64,000 nt of DNA from Superficieibacter sp. HKU1 (lineage in GTDB: Bacteria; Pseudomonadota; Gammaproteobacteria; Enterobacterales; Enterobacteriaceae), in contig NZ_CP119754.1 of the NCBI RefSeq assembly GCF_029319185.1, positions 1,302,001 through 1,366,000 of the forward strand, read 5' to 3'. A model generated the notes under the pieces. The model ran no database searches and was not told the origin of the DNA. It worked only from the letters and a program-made list of their open reading frames with translations. Of the stretch, positions 45,812-54,956 are shown one piece after another; within the stretch, counting starts at the first letter, position 1, and each line of letters starts with the position of its first letter. Made by a program: the position numbers and the translations under genes.

Positions 45812-48222
45812 TTGCCCGCTGGTTCTGGCGCGAATGGCGCTCGCCGTCGCTGCTGATTGTCTGGCTGGCGCTAAGCCTGGCGGTGGCCTGCGTGCTGGCG
45901 CTGGGCAATATCAGCGACCGGATGGAAAAAGGGCTGAGCCAGCAAAGCCGGGAGTTTATGGCTGGCGACCGGGCGCTGCGCAGTTCGCGCGAGGTGCCGC
46001 CGGAATGGATTGCTGAAGCGCGCAAATTGGGGCTGAAGGTGGATGAGCAAATCACCTTTGCCACCATGACCTTTGCCCGCGACACGCCGCAGCTGGCGAA
46101 CGTCAAGGCGGTGGGCGATCTCTATCCGATGTACGGTGATCTGCAAACCGATCCGCCGGGGCTGAAGCCTGTCGCCGGCACCGCGCTGCTGGCCCCGCGA
46201 TTAATGGCGCTGCTCAACCTGAAACCGGGGGATTCGATTGACGTTGGCGACACCACGCTGCGCATCGCGGGCGAAGTGGTGCAGGAGCCGGACGCCGGGT
46301 TTAATCCGTTTCAGATGGCCCCGCGCCTGCTGATGAACGTTGCCGATGTGGCGAAAACGGGCGCGACAGGACCGGGCAGTCGCGTCAGCTGGCGCTATAA
46401 ATTCGGCGGCACGCCGTCGCAGCTTGCCGCCTATGAAAAATGGCTGCTGCCGCAGTTAAAACCGGAGCATCGCTGGTACGGCCTTGAGCAGGATGAGGGC
46501 GCGCTGGGGAAATCGCTCGAACGCTCACAGCAATTCCTTTTACTCTCAGCGCTGTTAACGCTGCTGCTGGCGGTGGCTGCCGTGGCGGTGGCGATGAGCC
46601 ATTATTGCCGTAGCCGCTACGATCTGGTGGCAATCCTGAAAACCCTCGGTGCCGGAGGGAGGCAGCTACGCAAGCTGATTATTGGCCAGTGGCTGTTATT
46701 AATGCTGCTCTCCATCGTGACCGGTGGCGCGCTGGGGCTGGCATTTGAGCAGGTGCTGATTATCCTGCTTAAACCGGTGCTGCCGGTGGCCCTTCCCGCC
46801 GCGAGCCTGTGGCCGTGGCTGTGGTCCGCCGGCGCAATGACCACCATTTCCCTGCTGGTGGGGTTACGCCCTTATCGGCTGCTGCTGGCGACGCAGCCGT
46901 TGCGCGTGCTGCGCCGGGATGTGGTGGCTAATGTCTGGCCGCTGAAAATCTATCTTCCTGTCATTACCGTGGTGGTGGTCGCCCTGCTGGCGTGGCTGAT
47001 GGGCGGCAGTACGCTGTTATGGGCGGTGCTGGCGGGGGCGCTGGTACTGGCACTGCTGTGTGGTGTGCTGGGCTGGATGCTGCTTAACGTTCTGAAGCGC
47101 CTGACCATCAATTCGCTACCGCTGCGGCTGGCGGTGAATCGTCTGCTGCGCCAGCCGTGGTCGACGCTCAGCCAGCTGGCGGCGTTCTCCCTCTCCTTTA
47201 TGCTGCTGGCGCTGTTGCTGGTGCTGCGTGGAGATTTGCTGGATCGCTGGCAGCAGCAGTTACCGCCGGAAAGTCCGAACTACTTTTTGATCAACATTGC
47301 CCCGGAGCAGGTCGAGCCGGTGAAGCAGTTTCTGGCGGAGCATCAGGTGCGCCCCTCGACGTTTTACCCCATCGTCCGCGCGCGTCTGACGCAAATCAAC
47401 GGCCAGCCGACGGAGGGTAATAAGGATGAGGCGCTCAATCGCGAGCTTAATCTCACCTGGCTGAGCCAGAAACCGGACCATAACCCGATTACCGCAGGTC
47501 ACTGGCCGCCTGTTGCAGGGGAGGTCTCTATGGAGCAAGAGCTGGCGAAGCGGCTGGATATTTCCCTCGGCGATAGCGTGACGTTCACCGGGGACACTCA
47601 GGACTTCACCGCCAGAGTGACCAGCCTGCGTAAAGTGGACTGGGAGAGCCTGCGCCCTAACTTCTATTTTATTTTCCCGACCGGGGCGCTGGACGGACAG
47701 CCGCAAAGCTGGCTGACCAGCTTCCGCTGGGACAACGGCAACAGCCTGCTGACGGAACTTAACCGCGCGTTTCCGACGGTCAGTTTGCTGGATATCGGCG
47801 CGATTTTAAAACAGGTCGGGCAGGTATTAGAGCAGGTCAGCCGGGCGCTGGAAGTGATGGTGGTGCTGGTAACGCTGTGCGGCGTGCTGTTGCTGATGGC
47901 GCAAATCCAGGTCGGTATGCGCCAGCGTCATCAGGAGCTGGTGGTGTATCGCACGCTGGGCGCGGGAAAACGCCTGCTGCGGACAACGCTATGGTGTGAG
48001 TTTGCCCTGCTGGGGCTGGTGGCGGGAGTGGTGGCGGCTATCGGCGCAGAAACCGCGCTGGGCGTCCTGCAAACCCGCGTTTTTGACTTCCCCTGGGAGC
48101 CGGACTGGCGCTTGTGGGTAGTCCTGCCGTTTAGCGGCGCGCTGTTGCTCTCCCTGTGCGGCGGCTGGCTTGGCGTGCGCTTGCTCAAAGGCCGGGCGCT
48201 GTTCCGCCAGTTTAGCGGCTAA
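45808..48222 (+). CDS. ybbP: ABC-transporter permease YbbP
   Basis: An 804-residue FtsX/MacB-type permease: N-terminal TM (about 15-33), a large periplasmic loop, a cluster of TM segments near 250-440, a second periplasmic domain (about 500-660) and three C-terminal TM helices. Coupled to ybbA. In K-12 an rhs element follows; here it is followed by sfbABC. Confidence 0.95.
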   Translation: MIARWFWREWRSPSLLIVWLALSLAVACVLALGNISDRMEKGLSQQSREFMAGDRALRSSREVPPEWIAEARKLGLKVDEQITFATMTFARDTPQLANVKAVGDLYPMYGDLQTDPPGLKPVAGTALLAPRLMALLNLKPGDSIDVGDTTLRIAGEVVQEPDAGFNPFQMAPRLLMNVADVAKTGATGPGSRVSWRYKFGGTPSQLAAYEKWLLPQLKPEHRWYGLEQDEGALGKSLERSQQFLLLSALLTLLLAVAAVAVAMSHYCRSRYDLVAILKTLGAGGRQLRKLIIGQWLLLMLLSIVTGGALGLAFEQVLIILLKPVLPVALPAASLWPWLWSAGAMTTISLLVGLRPYRLLLATQPLRVLRRDVVANVWPLKIYLPVITVVVVALLAWLMGGSTLLWAVLAGALVLALLCGVLGWMLLNVLKRLTINSLPLRLAVNRLLRQPWSTLSQLAAFSLSFMLLALLLVLRGDLLDRWQQQLPPESPNYFLINIAPEQVEPVKQFLAEHQVRPSTFYPIVRARLTQINGQPTEGNKDEALNRELNLTWLSQKPDHNPITAGHWPPVAGEVSMEQELAKRLDISLGDSVTFTGDTQDFTARVTSLRKVDWESLRPNFYFIFPTGALDGQPQSWLTSFRWDNGNSLLTELNRAFPTVSLLDIGAILKQVGQVLEQVSRALEVMVVLVTLCGVLLLMAQIQVGMRQRHQELVVYRTLGAGKRLLRTTLWCEFALLGLVAGVVAAIGAETALGVLQTRVFDFPWEPDWRLWVVLPFSGALLLSLCGGWLGVRLLKGRALFRQFSG

Positions 48223-48227
48223 CCCTG

Positions 48228-48259
48228 AGTATGCGCCGATCGCAGGATCGGCGCATACT
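48228..48259. terminator. Perfect hairpin after ybbP
   Basis: A 14-pair perfect inverted repeat (AGTATGCGCCGATC 48228-48241 with GATCGGCGCATACT 48246-48259), four-base loop. No T-run follows, so it may be a rho-independent terminator of weak type or a protein/structure site. Confidence 0.6.
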
Positions 48260-48433
48260 GCATCATTCTTCGTCATTCAGTGACACACTTCAAAACATCA
48301 TGAAATAATTTCAATTACGCAGGCTGGCGGAGTGTGACATCTTAGAATGGCCCTGCATTTCGCGGGTGAAAAACAACAGCGCCGCACTGCACGGCGCATG
48401 CAAGGCAACACCACATTTTATCCAGGAGAAATT

Positions 48434-49267
48434 ATGGGACTGCGTCACAGCCTCCGCATCGCGGCGGGAACACTATTGCTGGCCTGCGGCTTACAGTTTG
48501 CTCACGCCAACAGCGATCCGCACACCATCGTCTTTGGCGTCGCGCCGGGACCGTATGGCGATATGGTAAAACAGGCGATTGCGCCTTCCTTAAAAGAGAA
48601 GGGCTATAAAGTCGTGGTGCGCGAGTTCAGCGACTACGTGCAGCCGAATATGGCGCTATCCAACGGCAGCATTGATGCCAACCTGTTCCAGCACTCGCTC
48701 TATTTCGACAAATTTACCGCCGATAAAGGGCTGAAGTTGAGCAATCTTATCAGCGTGCCGACCGCCGGAATGGGCTTTTACTCGCGCAAAATTAAAAGCC
48801 TCGACGAGCTAAAAAAAGGCGACGTGATCACGTTGTCTAACGATCCGACCAACCTTGCGCGCGGCCTGCGCTTCCTGCAATCGCTGGATCTGATCACCAT
48901 CAAACCGAATATTGATCCGACCAAAGCCTCCGAGCGCGATATCGCCACCAATCCCAAAGGGCTGGTATTCAAACCGCTGGAAGCCGCGCAGCTGCCGCGT
49001 ACCCTGGACGGCGTGACCGCCTCACTGGTGAACGGTAACTTTGCGGTGGCGGCCGGGCTGGATCTCTCCAGCGCCATCAAGCAGGAACATCTTGATGAGA
49101 ACCTGAAAAATATCATCGCCGTGCGCACTGAAGATGCGGATAAACCTTTCGCAAAAGATATTGTCACCGTGGTCAAATCGCCGGCTTACCGCGCGGTAAT
49201 TGACGATCCGAAAAATATTTACAGTGCGTTCCAGAAGCCTGAATGGATGACGGCGGCAAAACAGTAA
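48434..49267 (+). CDS. sfbA: NlpA/MetQ-family ABC substrate-binding protein (SfbA-like)
   Basis: A 277-residue periplasmic binding protein. The start was set at MGLRHSLRIA (48434), with AGGAGA six bases upstream; an in-frame ATG 87 bp earlier has no homology. The signal peptide offers both a lipobox-like LLAC and an AHA cleavage site, so lipidation is uncertain. The NlpA signature IVFGVAPGPYGDMV and QHSLYFDKF are present. The order binding protein-ATPase-permease matches Salmonella sfbABC, described as iron-linked; by family, D-methionine transport is the other possibility. Confidence 0.85.
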   Translation: MGLRHSLRIAAGTLLLACGLQFAHANSDPHTIVFGVAPGPYGDMVKQAIAPSLKEKGYKVVVREFSDYVQPNMALSNGSIDANLFQHSLYFDKFTADKGLKLSNLISVPTAGMGFYSRKIKSLDELKKGDVITLSNDPTNLARGLRFLQSLDLITIKPNIDPTKASERDIATNPKGLVFKPLEAAQLPRTLDGVTASLVNGNFAVAAGLDLSSAIKQEHLDENLKNIIAVRTEDADKPFAKDIVTVVKSPAYRAVIDDPKNIYSAFQKPEWMTAAKQ

Positions 49268-49291
49268 CGGCGAGTATTTCTGAGGTTTGGC

Positions 49292-50308
49292 ATGATTGAA
49301 ATAGAAAAGGTCTGCGTTGATTTTACCGCAGGCCGCGGCCCCTCCACCCGCGCGGTGGATGAGGTCAGTTTACGTATCGCGCCCGGTGAAATTTTTGGCA
49401 TCGTCGGCACCAGCGGTGCGGGCAAAAGCACCCTGTTGCGTACGCTGAACGCATTAACCCGTCCCAGTCAGGGCTACGTTAAGATCAACGGCGTGGAGAT
49501 TTCGGCGCTGGAAGGTCAGGCTCTGCGCAAGGCTCGTCAACGTATCGGGATGATTTTTCAGCATTTTAACTTAATGCATACCCGTACCGTGGCGCAAAAC
49601 GTCGCCTTCAGCCTGAAAGCCGCGGGCTGGGAGCGCAGCAAAATTGCGACCCGCGTGGCGGAGATCCTCGCGCTGGTTGGCCTGGCGGACAAAGCGAACC
49701 GCTTTCCGGTGCAGCTCAGCGGCGGGCAAAAACAGCGCGTCGGTATTGCCCGGGCGATAGCCAATCACCCGGACGTGCTGCTTTGCGACGAACCTACCTC
49801 GGCGCTGGATCTGGAAACGTCTGCCACGATCCTCGCCCTGTTAAAGCAAATCAGTCAGCAAATGGGCATTACCATCGTGCTGATCACGCATGAAATGGAC
49901 GTGATCGAGACGATCTGTGACCGCGTGGCGGTGATGTCTGGCGGAAAAGTGGTGGAGGAGGGCGAGGTGTTTGATGTGTTTGCCCATCCGCAGCACCCGT
50001 TTACCCGGCAACTGGTCTCGCATACCCTCAACCTGGATCTGCCTGAGCGGTTGCGGCAGCATTTACCAGGGCAATTGCTGAAAATTCTGTTTATCGGCGA
50101 TTCTGCCGAACAGCCGGTACTGTCTGAGGTGGCGGTCAAATTCGGCGTGGCGGTAAATATCCTGCACGGCAAAATTGAATATATCGCCGAACGGGCGCTG
50201 GGCATTCTGGTGGTGCAGCTTACCGCGCCGAATGATCCCGCTGCCGTGGACGCGGCGGTGGAGCATATTCGTCAACGTACCGCGCAAGTGGAGGTGATCC
50301 GTGGATGA
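49292..50308 (+). CDS. sfbB: MetN-family ABC ATPase (SfbB-like)
   Basis: A 338-residue ATPase: Walker A GTSGAGKST (about 39-47), LSGGQKQR, Walker B VLLCDEPTS, and a C-terminal NIL (ACT-like) ligand-sensing domain (about 265-338), as in MetN, where methionine feedback is sensed. Follows sfbA by 24 bp and overlaps the permease gene by eight bases. Confidence 0.88.
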   Translation: MIEIEKVCVDFTAGRGPSTRAVDEVSLRIAPGEIFGIVGTSGAGKSTLLRTLNALTRPSQGYVKINGVEISALEGQALRKARQRIGMIFQHFNLMHTRTVAQNVAFSLKAAGWERSKIATRVAEILALVGLADKANRFPVQLSGGQKQRVGIARAIANHPDVLLCDEPTSALDLETSATILALLKQISQQMGITIVLITHEMDVIETICDRVAVMSGGKVVEEGEVFDVFAHPQHPFTRQLVSHTLNLDLPERLRQHLPGQLLKILFIGDSAEQPVLSEVAVKFGVAVNILHGKIEYIAERALGILVVQLTAPNDPAAVDAAVEHIRQRTAQVEVIRG

Positions 50309-50960
50309 CATGTTGCCTGATTTAACCCTGGCGTTTAATGAAACCTTCCAGATGCTCAGCATTTCGACGGTGCTGGCGATTATCGGCGGCCTGCCGCTCG
50401 GCTTTTTAATTTTCGTCACCGACCGTCATCTGTTCTGGCAAAACCGTTTTGTTTATCTGCTCAGTTCGGTGCTGGTGAATATTATTCGTTCGGTGCCGTT
50501 TGTGATCCTGCTGGTCCTTCTGTTGCCGCTCACCCAATTTCTGCTGGGCAATACCATCGGGCCGATTGCCGCTTCCGTTCCCCTGTCGGTGGCGGCAATT
50601 GCCTTTTATGCCCGCCTGGTGGACAGCGCGCTGCGCGAAGTGGACAAAGGGATTATTGAAGCGGCGGAAGCGTTTGGCGCCAGTCCGATGCGCATCATCT
50701 GCACCGTGCTGCTGCCGGAAGCCAGCGCCGGGCTGCTGCGCGGCCTGACCATTACCCTGGTGAGCCTGATCGGCTACTCGGCGATGGCCGGGATTGTCGG
50801 CGGCGGCGGCGTGGGCGACCTGGCGATCCGCTACGGCTACTACCGCTATGAAACCGAAGTCATGATTGTCACCGTGGTGGCGCTGATCGTCCTGGTGCAG
50901 ATTGTCCAGATGCTCGGCGACTGGCTGGCGCAGCGGGCGGATAAGCGGGAACGGCGTTAA
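50301..50960 (+). CDS. sfbC: MetI-family ABC permease (SfbC-like)
   Basis: A 219-residue inner-membrane permease with five TM segments and the EAA loop EAAEAFGASPMRIICTVLLPEA. It belongs to the MetI family and is translationally coupled to the ATPase gene. Last gene of the sfb operon. Confidence 0.88.
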   Translation: MDDMLPDLTLAFNETFQMLSISTVLAIIGGLPLGFLIFVTDRHLFWQNRFVYLLSSVLVNIIRSVPFVILLVLLLPLTQFLLGNTIGPIAASVPLSVAAIAFYARLVDSALREVDKGIIEAAEAFGASPMRIICTVLLPEASAGLLRGLTITLVSLIGYSAMAGIVGGGGVGDLAIRYGYYRYETEVMIVTVVALIVLVQIVQMLGDWLAQRADKRERR

Positions 50961-51285
50961 AGCAATCAGCTGGCCGAAAAGGTGATTCGGCCAGCTATTG
51001 ACGCTAATCAGAAAGGGGCGGCGTACTGCCTGAGGTTGATGACAAAGCCGTTGTCTACTGTATGCACTGCTATGCCGGGTAGCGGCTTCGCCTTACCCGG
51101 CCTGTAAAACCATCAATATCAACAGGTTATTCTTAAACCGTAGGCCTGTGCAAGCGAAGCGCCGCCAGGCACAATTCCACGGTATGACGTTTGTCAGCAA
51201 TCTGGGCTGGGTACTGTCGCAAACTTGCACGCCATTTTCTCTTCCTATTTTTATAATCAATATATCAGGCTAAATATATTTTTAA
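50961..51285. repeat. Intergenic stretch with a REP pair
   Basis: The 325 bp between sfbC and yeeN hold two REP-type units of opposite orientation: about 51071-51104 (TGCCGGGTAGCGGCTTCGCC core) and about 51139-51172 (TAGGCCTGTGCAAGCGAAGC core, diverged). Nothing else was recognised. Confidence 0.8.
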
Positions 51286-52002
51286 TTAGAGATTGGCAAC
51301 GTTGTGATATACTTTTTGAACATCATCGTCATCTTCAAGGGCATCAACAAGGCCTTCAAAGATTTCTAAATCTTCTGGTGAAAGTTCAATTTCTGATTGA
51401 GCGATCATTTCTAATTCTGTTGTCGAGAATTCAGTAATTCCAGCTGCTTTCAGAGCGGCAATTCCTTTATGAAGGTCTGTCGGTTCGGTATAAATAACGA
51501 TGTTACCTTCTTCTTCGGTCACATCACGAACTTCAACTTCAGCTTCAAGCAAAATTTCAAAAATATGGTCGGGATCTGTTCCTTTAAATACAATCACCCC
51601 GGTGTTGTCAAACATATAGCTGACAGCACCAGCCGCTCCAATATTCCCGCCTTTTTTATTGAAAATCATGCGAACGTTAGCAATGGTACGGTTAACATTT
51701 GAAGTTAACGTTTCAACGATAAGCATTGAACCGCCTGGTCCGAAGCCTTCATAACGCCCTTGTACGAACGTTTCATCTCCGCCGCCTTTAGCTTTATCAA
51801 TGGCTTTATCAATAACGTGCTTTGGAACTTGTGCCTGTTTCGCACGTTCAATAACGAATTTTAACGCTGAGTTTGATTCCGGGTCTGGTTCACCTTGTTT
51901 AGCCGCAGCATAGATTTCTACACCGAATTTTGCATATATATTAGACGTTGCACCGTCTTTAGCCGTTTTTTTAGCAACAATATTGGCCCATTTACGTCCC
52001 AC
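51286..52002 (-). CDS. yeeN: YebC/TACO1-family protein YeeN
   Basis: A 238-residue YebC/PmpR-family protein, matching E. coli YeeN almost throughout (MGRKWANIVAKK... VYHNVANL). Family members act as translation factors on polyproline stretches or as DNA-binding regulators. The coding sequence is visibly AT-rich, with many A/T-ending codons (e.g. TTT, GAA, ATT), unlike its GC-rich neighbours, which fits acquisition from a low-GC donor. In K-12 yeeN lies elsewhere. Convergent with sfbC across the REP pair. Confidence 0.92.
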   Translation of the reverse strand: MGRKWANIVAKKTAKDGATSNIYAKFGVEIYAAAKQGEPDPESNSALKFVIERAKQAQVPKHVIDKAIDKAKGGGDETFVQGRYEGFGPGGSMLIVETLTSNVNRTIANVRMIFNKKGGNIGAAGAVSYMFDNTGVIVFKGTDPDHIFEILLEAEVEVRDVTEEEGNIVIYTEPTDLHKGIAALKAAGITEFSTTELEMIAQSEIELSPEDLEIFEGLVDALEDDDDVQKVYHNVANL

Positions 52003-52735
52003 TGGAACAGTCTCCTGGATAATTTATTTACATTACTAACAGGTTAATAACCTGCATGTTTTTCTGCCATATTATATCATAACATGTAAATTCTCGTCTA
52101 CGAGAAATAAAACATCTCAATTTTACGGGGGGGACTTTAATTTTATTAATGGTTGATAGTGTGGATAAACTATTTCCAGCTTTTTTCTGGTTCTTTTGTT
52201 TTTATTCTTAATAATTGAGCCGCAGTAATAATAAATAAGGTAAGAGAAGCAAAATTAATAATCCAGGCCAAAACCCCTGTTATTAACTTTTACGCAGAAC
52301 TGCTTACAGAGCGCTACAGGCCAGAATTGTCTATAGGGACCAGTTAATGTAGTAAGCACGTAGCTGCTGGTATTGACGGTCACAGTCCAGGATGCGTTAC
52401 GCCAGGGTCTGGCCCGGCAATCAGGTGCGGTTCACATTCGTGCGCCTCCCAATTCCGTCCTTTCTGCTGTTTCAGACCTTTCATCTATACTGACTATTGC
52501 AGTGGAAATTTGCCCAGGAGGCCGCGCCCTGGTCAACGTTCTCATTGTACTGATAAAGCAAGAAGCGCACAGCCTGCAAAAGATGCTTAAGGCACTGCAA
52601 GATGCAACTCAGTGCTCGGAGGAAAAGCGTTTGAATAACGTGGACATGTTGATGCGCTAATAAATCGGGAGTGCCTGGCTTACACCCCTGAAAACTTAAA
52701 AAATAATAAAACTCTATTTATCCGGGAGATAAATA
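52003..52735. other. Gene-poor AT-rich stretch between yeeN and the DUF4126 gene
   Basis: About 730 bp. The first 250 bp are AT-rich and hold the yeeN promoter region. An open frame at 52373-52660 (+, 95 codons; MTVTVQDALRQG...) has moderate protein-like composition but no RBS and no family I recognise; it may be a short hypothetical gene or a decayed fragment. I see no RNA gene or mobile-element signature. Confidence 0.4.
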
Positions 52736-53209
52736 ATGAAAATAAGTAAGTTTGTTTATTCCGCGTTGATTGGCGTTGTCGCCAGTTGCCGCTCTATGAC
52801 GCCGATGGCGGCTCTCGCTGCAGCGCGCCTTGCCAGACGCGACACACCGGGCAGGCTCATGCTGCTGGACCTTCCGCTATTCAAATATGGCGCGTTAGCG
52901 ATGGGGGCAGGTGAGCTGTTTGGCGATAAGATGAAGTCAGCGCCGGATCGCACCGTATTTTTGGGCTTATCAGCACGTGTAGCCAGCGCAGGAATTGCGG
53001 GTGCCGCGTTAGCACCCTCGGGAGAAGAAAAAACCGGGGCTGCGATCGCTATCTCTGCTGCTGTGCCACTTGCCTATGTCACACTAGCGGCACGCAAAAA
53101 AGCCATGGCAGAAATTGGGCAGACCAGAAGTGGCTTGATTGAAGACACGCTCATCGTCGCTATCGGTGCGGCGGTTGTCTTCCTCGCAACACGGCCAAAA
53201 CGTATTTAA
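52736..53209 (+). CDS. Small membrane protein, DUF4126-like
   Basis: A 157-residue protein with hydrophobic Ala/Gly-rich segments (about 5-30, 55-75, 85-105, 112-128 and 138-153). The early RSMTPMAALAAARLAR segment resembles the DUF4126 family motif. A good RBS (CGGGAG) precedes its ATG. It has no obvious operon partner. Function unknown. Confidence 0.7.
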   Translation: MKISKFVYSALIGVVASCRSMTPMAALAAARLARRDTPGRLMLLDLPLFKYGALAMGAGELFGDKMKSAPDRTVFLGLSARVASAGIAGAALAPSGEEKTGAAIAISAAVPLAYVTLAARKKAMAEIGQTRSGLIEDTLIVAIGAAVVFLATRPKRI

Positions 53210-53402
53210 ATGTTCTCAGTTACGCCACAATGAATACCGAAAAAAACTAAAACCGTAAGGGAATTGCAACTATAACGGCTAGTCAATGGCTGGCAAAACA
53301 GCACGGCATATAGCACTCCGGTACTGTTAAGTACCATTAACCGCGGCCAAAATAATCACCGCCATACCTTTCAGGCTAATACCCGATGCAGTAAGCGGCG
53401 TT

Positions 53403-54485
53403 TCACCACGCCGCCAGCCACTCCGCCACTTCCGGTCCATTTCCCCTGAACACAATCTTTTCCGCCTTTTTCTCCAGCTGATAGCGGTACATCGGGTCGT
53501 AATATTCTTCAAGCAGCGGCACCAGCCAGCGGAAGTGGGCGTCGGTGCTGCCGCTTTCACGCTGGCTGGCAAGGGCGAGTTCCAGTTGCGCCGTCAACTC
53601 GGCAAAGCGTTGCAGCCCGAGACGGCGGCGGATGGCAAACAGGCCGTGATGCAGATAGTCGCTGTATTCCTGCCAGCCCTGTTCTTCACCATATGCCTGG
53701 GTGAAGTCATGATACATTCGGGTAAAATACTCCTCCCGCAGCCGCTCCAGGCGCAGTTCAAACGGATCGTCTACCACCACTACCGGCGCAACCTGCATCC
53801 GCAGCCGCAGGCACTCCGGCAGATGGTTTGCGCCAATCATCTGGCCTTCATCTTCCAGCACCCAGCGCACCGGTTCCTGCTGCGCTTTTTTTAGCAGCGC
53901 CACCGCCAGATGATTTTCAAACGTTGCCTGAAAATGCTGCGCCTGCACGGTGCGCCCAAAAGAAGAGCCGCGGTGGTGGGCCAGCCCTTCAAGATCGATC
54001 CCGCGGGCATGATCGCGCACATGCTGCGTTTTGCCATTGCCGGTACAGCCGCCAACCAGCACTATCGGATGCTGTACAAGCTCTTCCGTTGCCTGCATAG
54101 CCGCCTGACGCAGCGCCTTATAACCGCCGGGGATCAGCGGGTACTCGACGCCGTTATCGCGCAGCCACTGCTGTACGATATGCGAACGTTGCCCGCCCCG
54201 TGCGCAGCACAGATAGCCCTGCGGCGCACGTTGAGCGGCGTCAATCCAGCCTGCAATGCGTTGCGCACGCGTTTCGCCACTGACCAGTCGATGACCCAGT
54301 TTCAGCGCGGCTTCCGCTCCGTCGCGTTTATAGGTCGTGCCGACCGCGGCACGTTCATTATCAAACATTAACGGTAAATTACGCGCCGAAGGCATCGCGC
54401 TGCGCTGGAATTCAACGGGCGCGCGCACGTCAATCAGGGGAGTATCCGCGGCGAGAAGGGCGCGCAGCTGGAGTTCTTGCATCAT
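53403..54485 (-). CDS. selU: tRNA 2-selenouridine synthase SelU (MnmH)
   Basis: Converts 2-thiouridine at tRNA wobble position 34 to geranylthio- and selenouridine. The 360-residue protein (E. coli 364) has an N-terminal rhodanese domain with the catalytic Cys in LCCARGGQRS (about 92-101) and a C-terminal P-loop domain, GGCTGNGKT (about 144-152). It starts with two successive Met codons; either may be used. In K-12 ybbS (allS) lies next; here only a stub of allS remains. Confidence 0.95.
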   Translation of the reverse strand: MMQELQLRALLAADTPLIDVRAPVEFQRSAMPSARNLPLMFDNERAAVGTTYKRDGAEAALKLGHRLVSGETRAQRIAGWIDAAQRAPQGYLCCARGGQRSHIVQQWLRDNGVEYPLIPGGYKALRQAAMQATEELVQHPIVLVGGCTGNGKTQHVRDHARGIDLEGLAHHRGSSFGRTVQAQHFQATFENHLAVALLKKAQQEPVRWVLEDEGQMIGANHLPECLRLRMQVAPVVVVDDPFELRLERLREEYFTRMYHDFTQAYGEEQGWQEYSDYLHHGLFAIRRRLGLQRFAELTAQLELALASQRESGSTDAHFRWLVPLLEEYYDPMYRYQLEKKAEKIVFRGNGPEVAEWLAAW

Positions 54486-54559
54486 GAATCAAACACCTTA
54501 AACATATTATCCCTCCATTCTACGCTCCTCCGGCGGTGGCAATTTGATTTTTCACCATC

Positions 54560-54787
54560 TTAACCCTCCAGCGTGGTCAAAAATCCACTGATCTCCGGCT
54601 GGCGCTGCTGAAACAGCCTGACAATATCGGTGACGGCTTTACCACAATGGTGAGTATGCCAGGCCAGGCTCAGCGGAGACGGCGGACGCATGGAAGGAAT
54701 GGTGCAACTCACCAGCGCCTGCTGGTCAATCAGCGGCTGGCAGAGCGAGCGGGGCAAAAAACCAATGGCTCCAGGGTAGCTGCTCAT
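54560..54787 (-). pseudogene. allS: 3' remnant of allS (LysR-type regulator)
   Basis: About 75 codons that match the C-terminal end of AllS (IGFLPRSLCQPLIDQQ... TMRPPSPLSLAW-like), activator of the allantoin-degradation genes in E. coli. The helix-turn-helix and most of the effector domain are gone: upstream of the IGFLP motif the sequence runs straight into a REP element (54804 onward). The allantoin genes that follow allS in K-12 are missing, and purK comes next. This is a deletion scar, not a working gene. Confidence 0.85.
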
Positions 54788-54803
54788 TATCGGTCACCCC
54801 AAT

Positions 54804-54941
54804 CGCAAGCGCAGCGCCGCCGGGCATGGTGGGTAACGACTTTTGCCGGGTGGCGGCTTCGCCTTACCCGGCCTACAACGTTTTTGTAATCAGCGGGTTA
54901 CGTTGACCGTAGGCCCGCGCAAGCGAAGCGCCGCCGGGCAT
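54804..54941. repeat. Three-unit REP cluster at the allS deletion junction
   Basis: REP units at about 54804-54828, 54844-54877 and 54908-54941 (CGCCGGGCATGG and TGCCGGGTGGCGG cores, alternating orientation) lie between the truncated allS and purK. Position suggests the deletion of the allantoin region ended in or near a REP. Confidence 0.85.
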
Positions 54942-54956
54942 GGAGGGCAACCTGCC

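Noticed and set aside
53327..53572. 81-codon minus-strand frame downstream of selU
   Set aside because: Mostly out-of-frame selU sequence; it lacks its own start signals.
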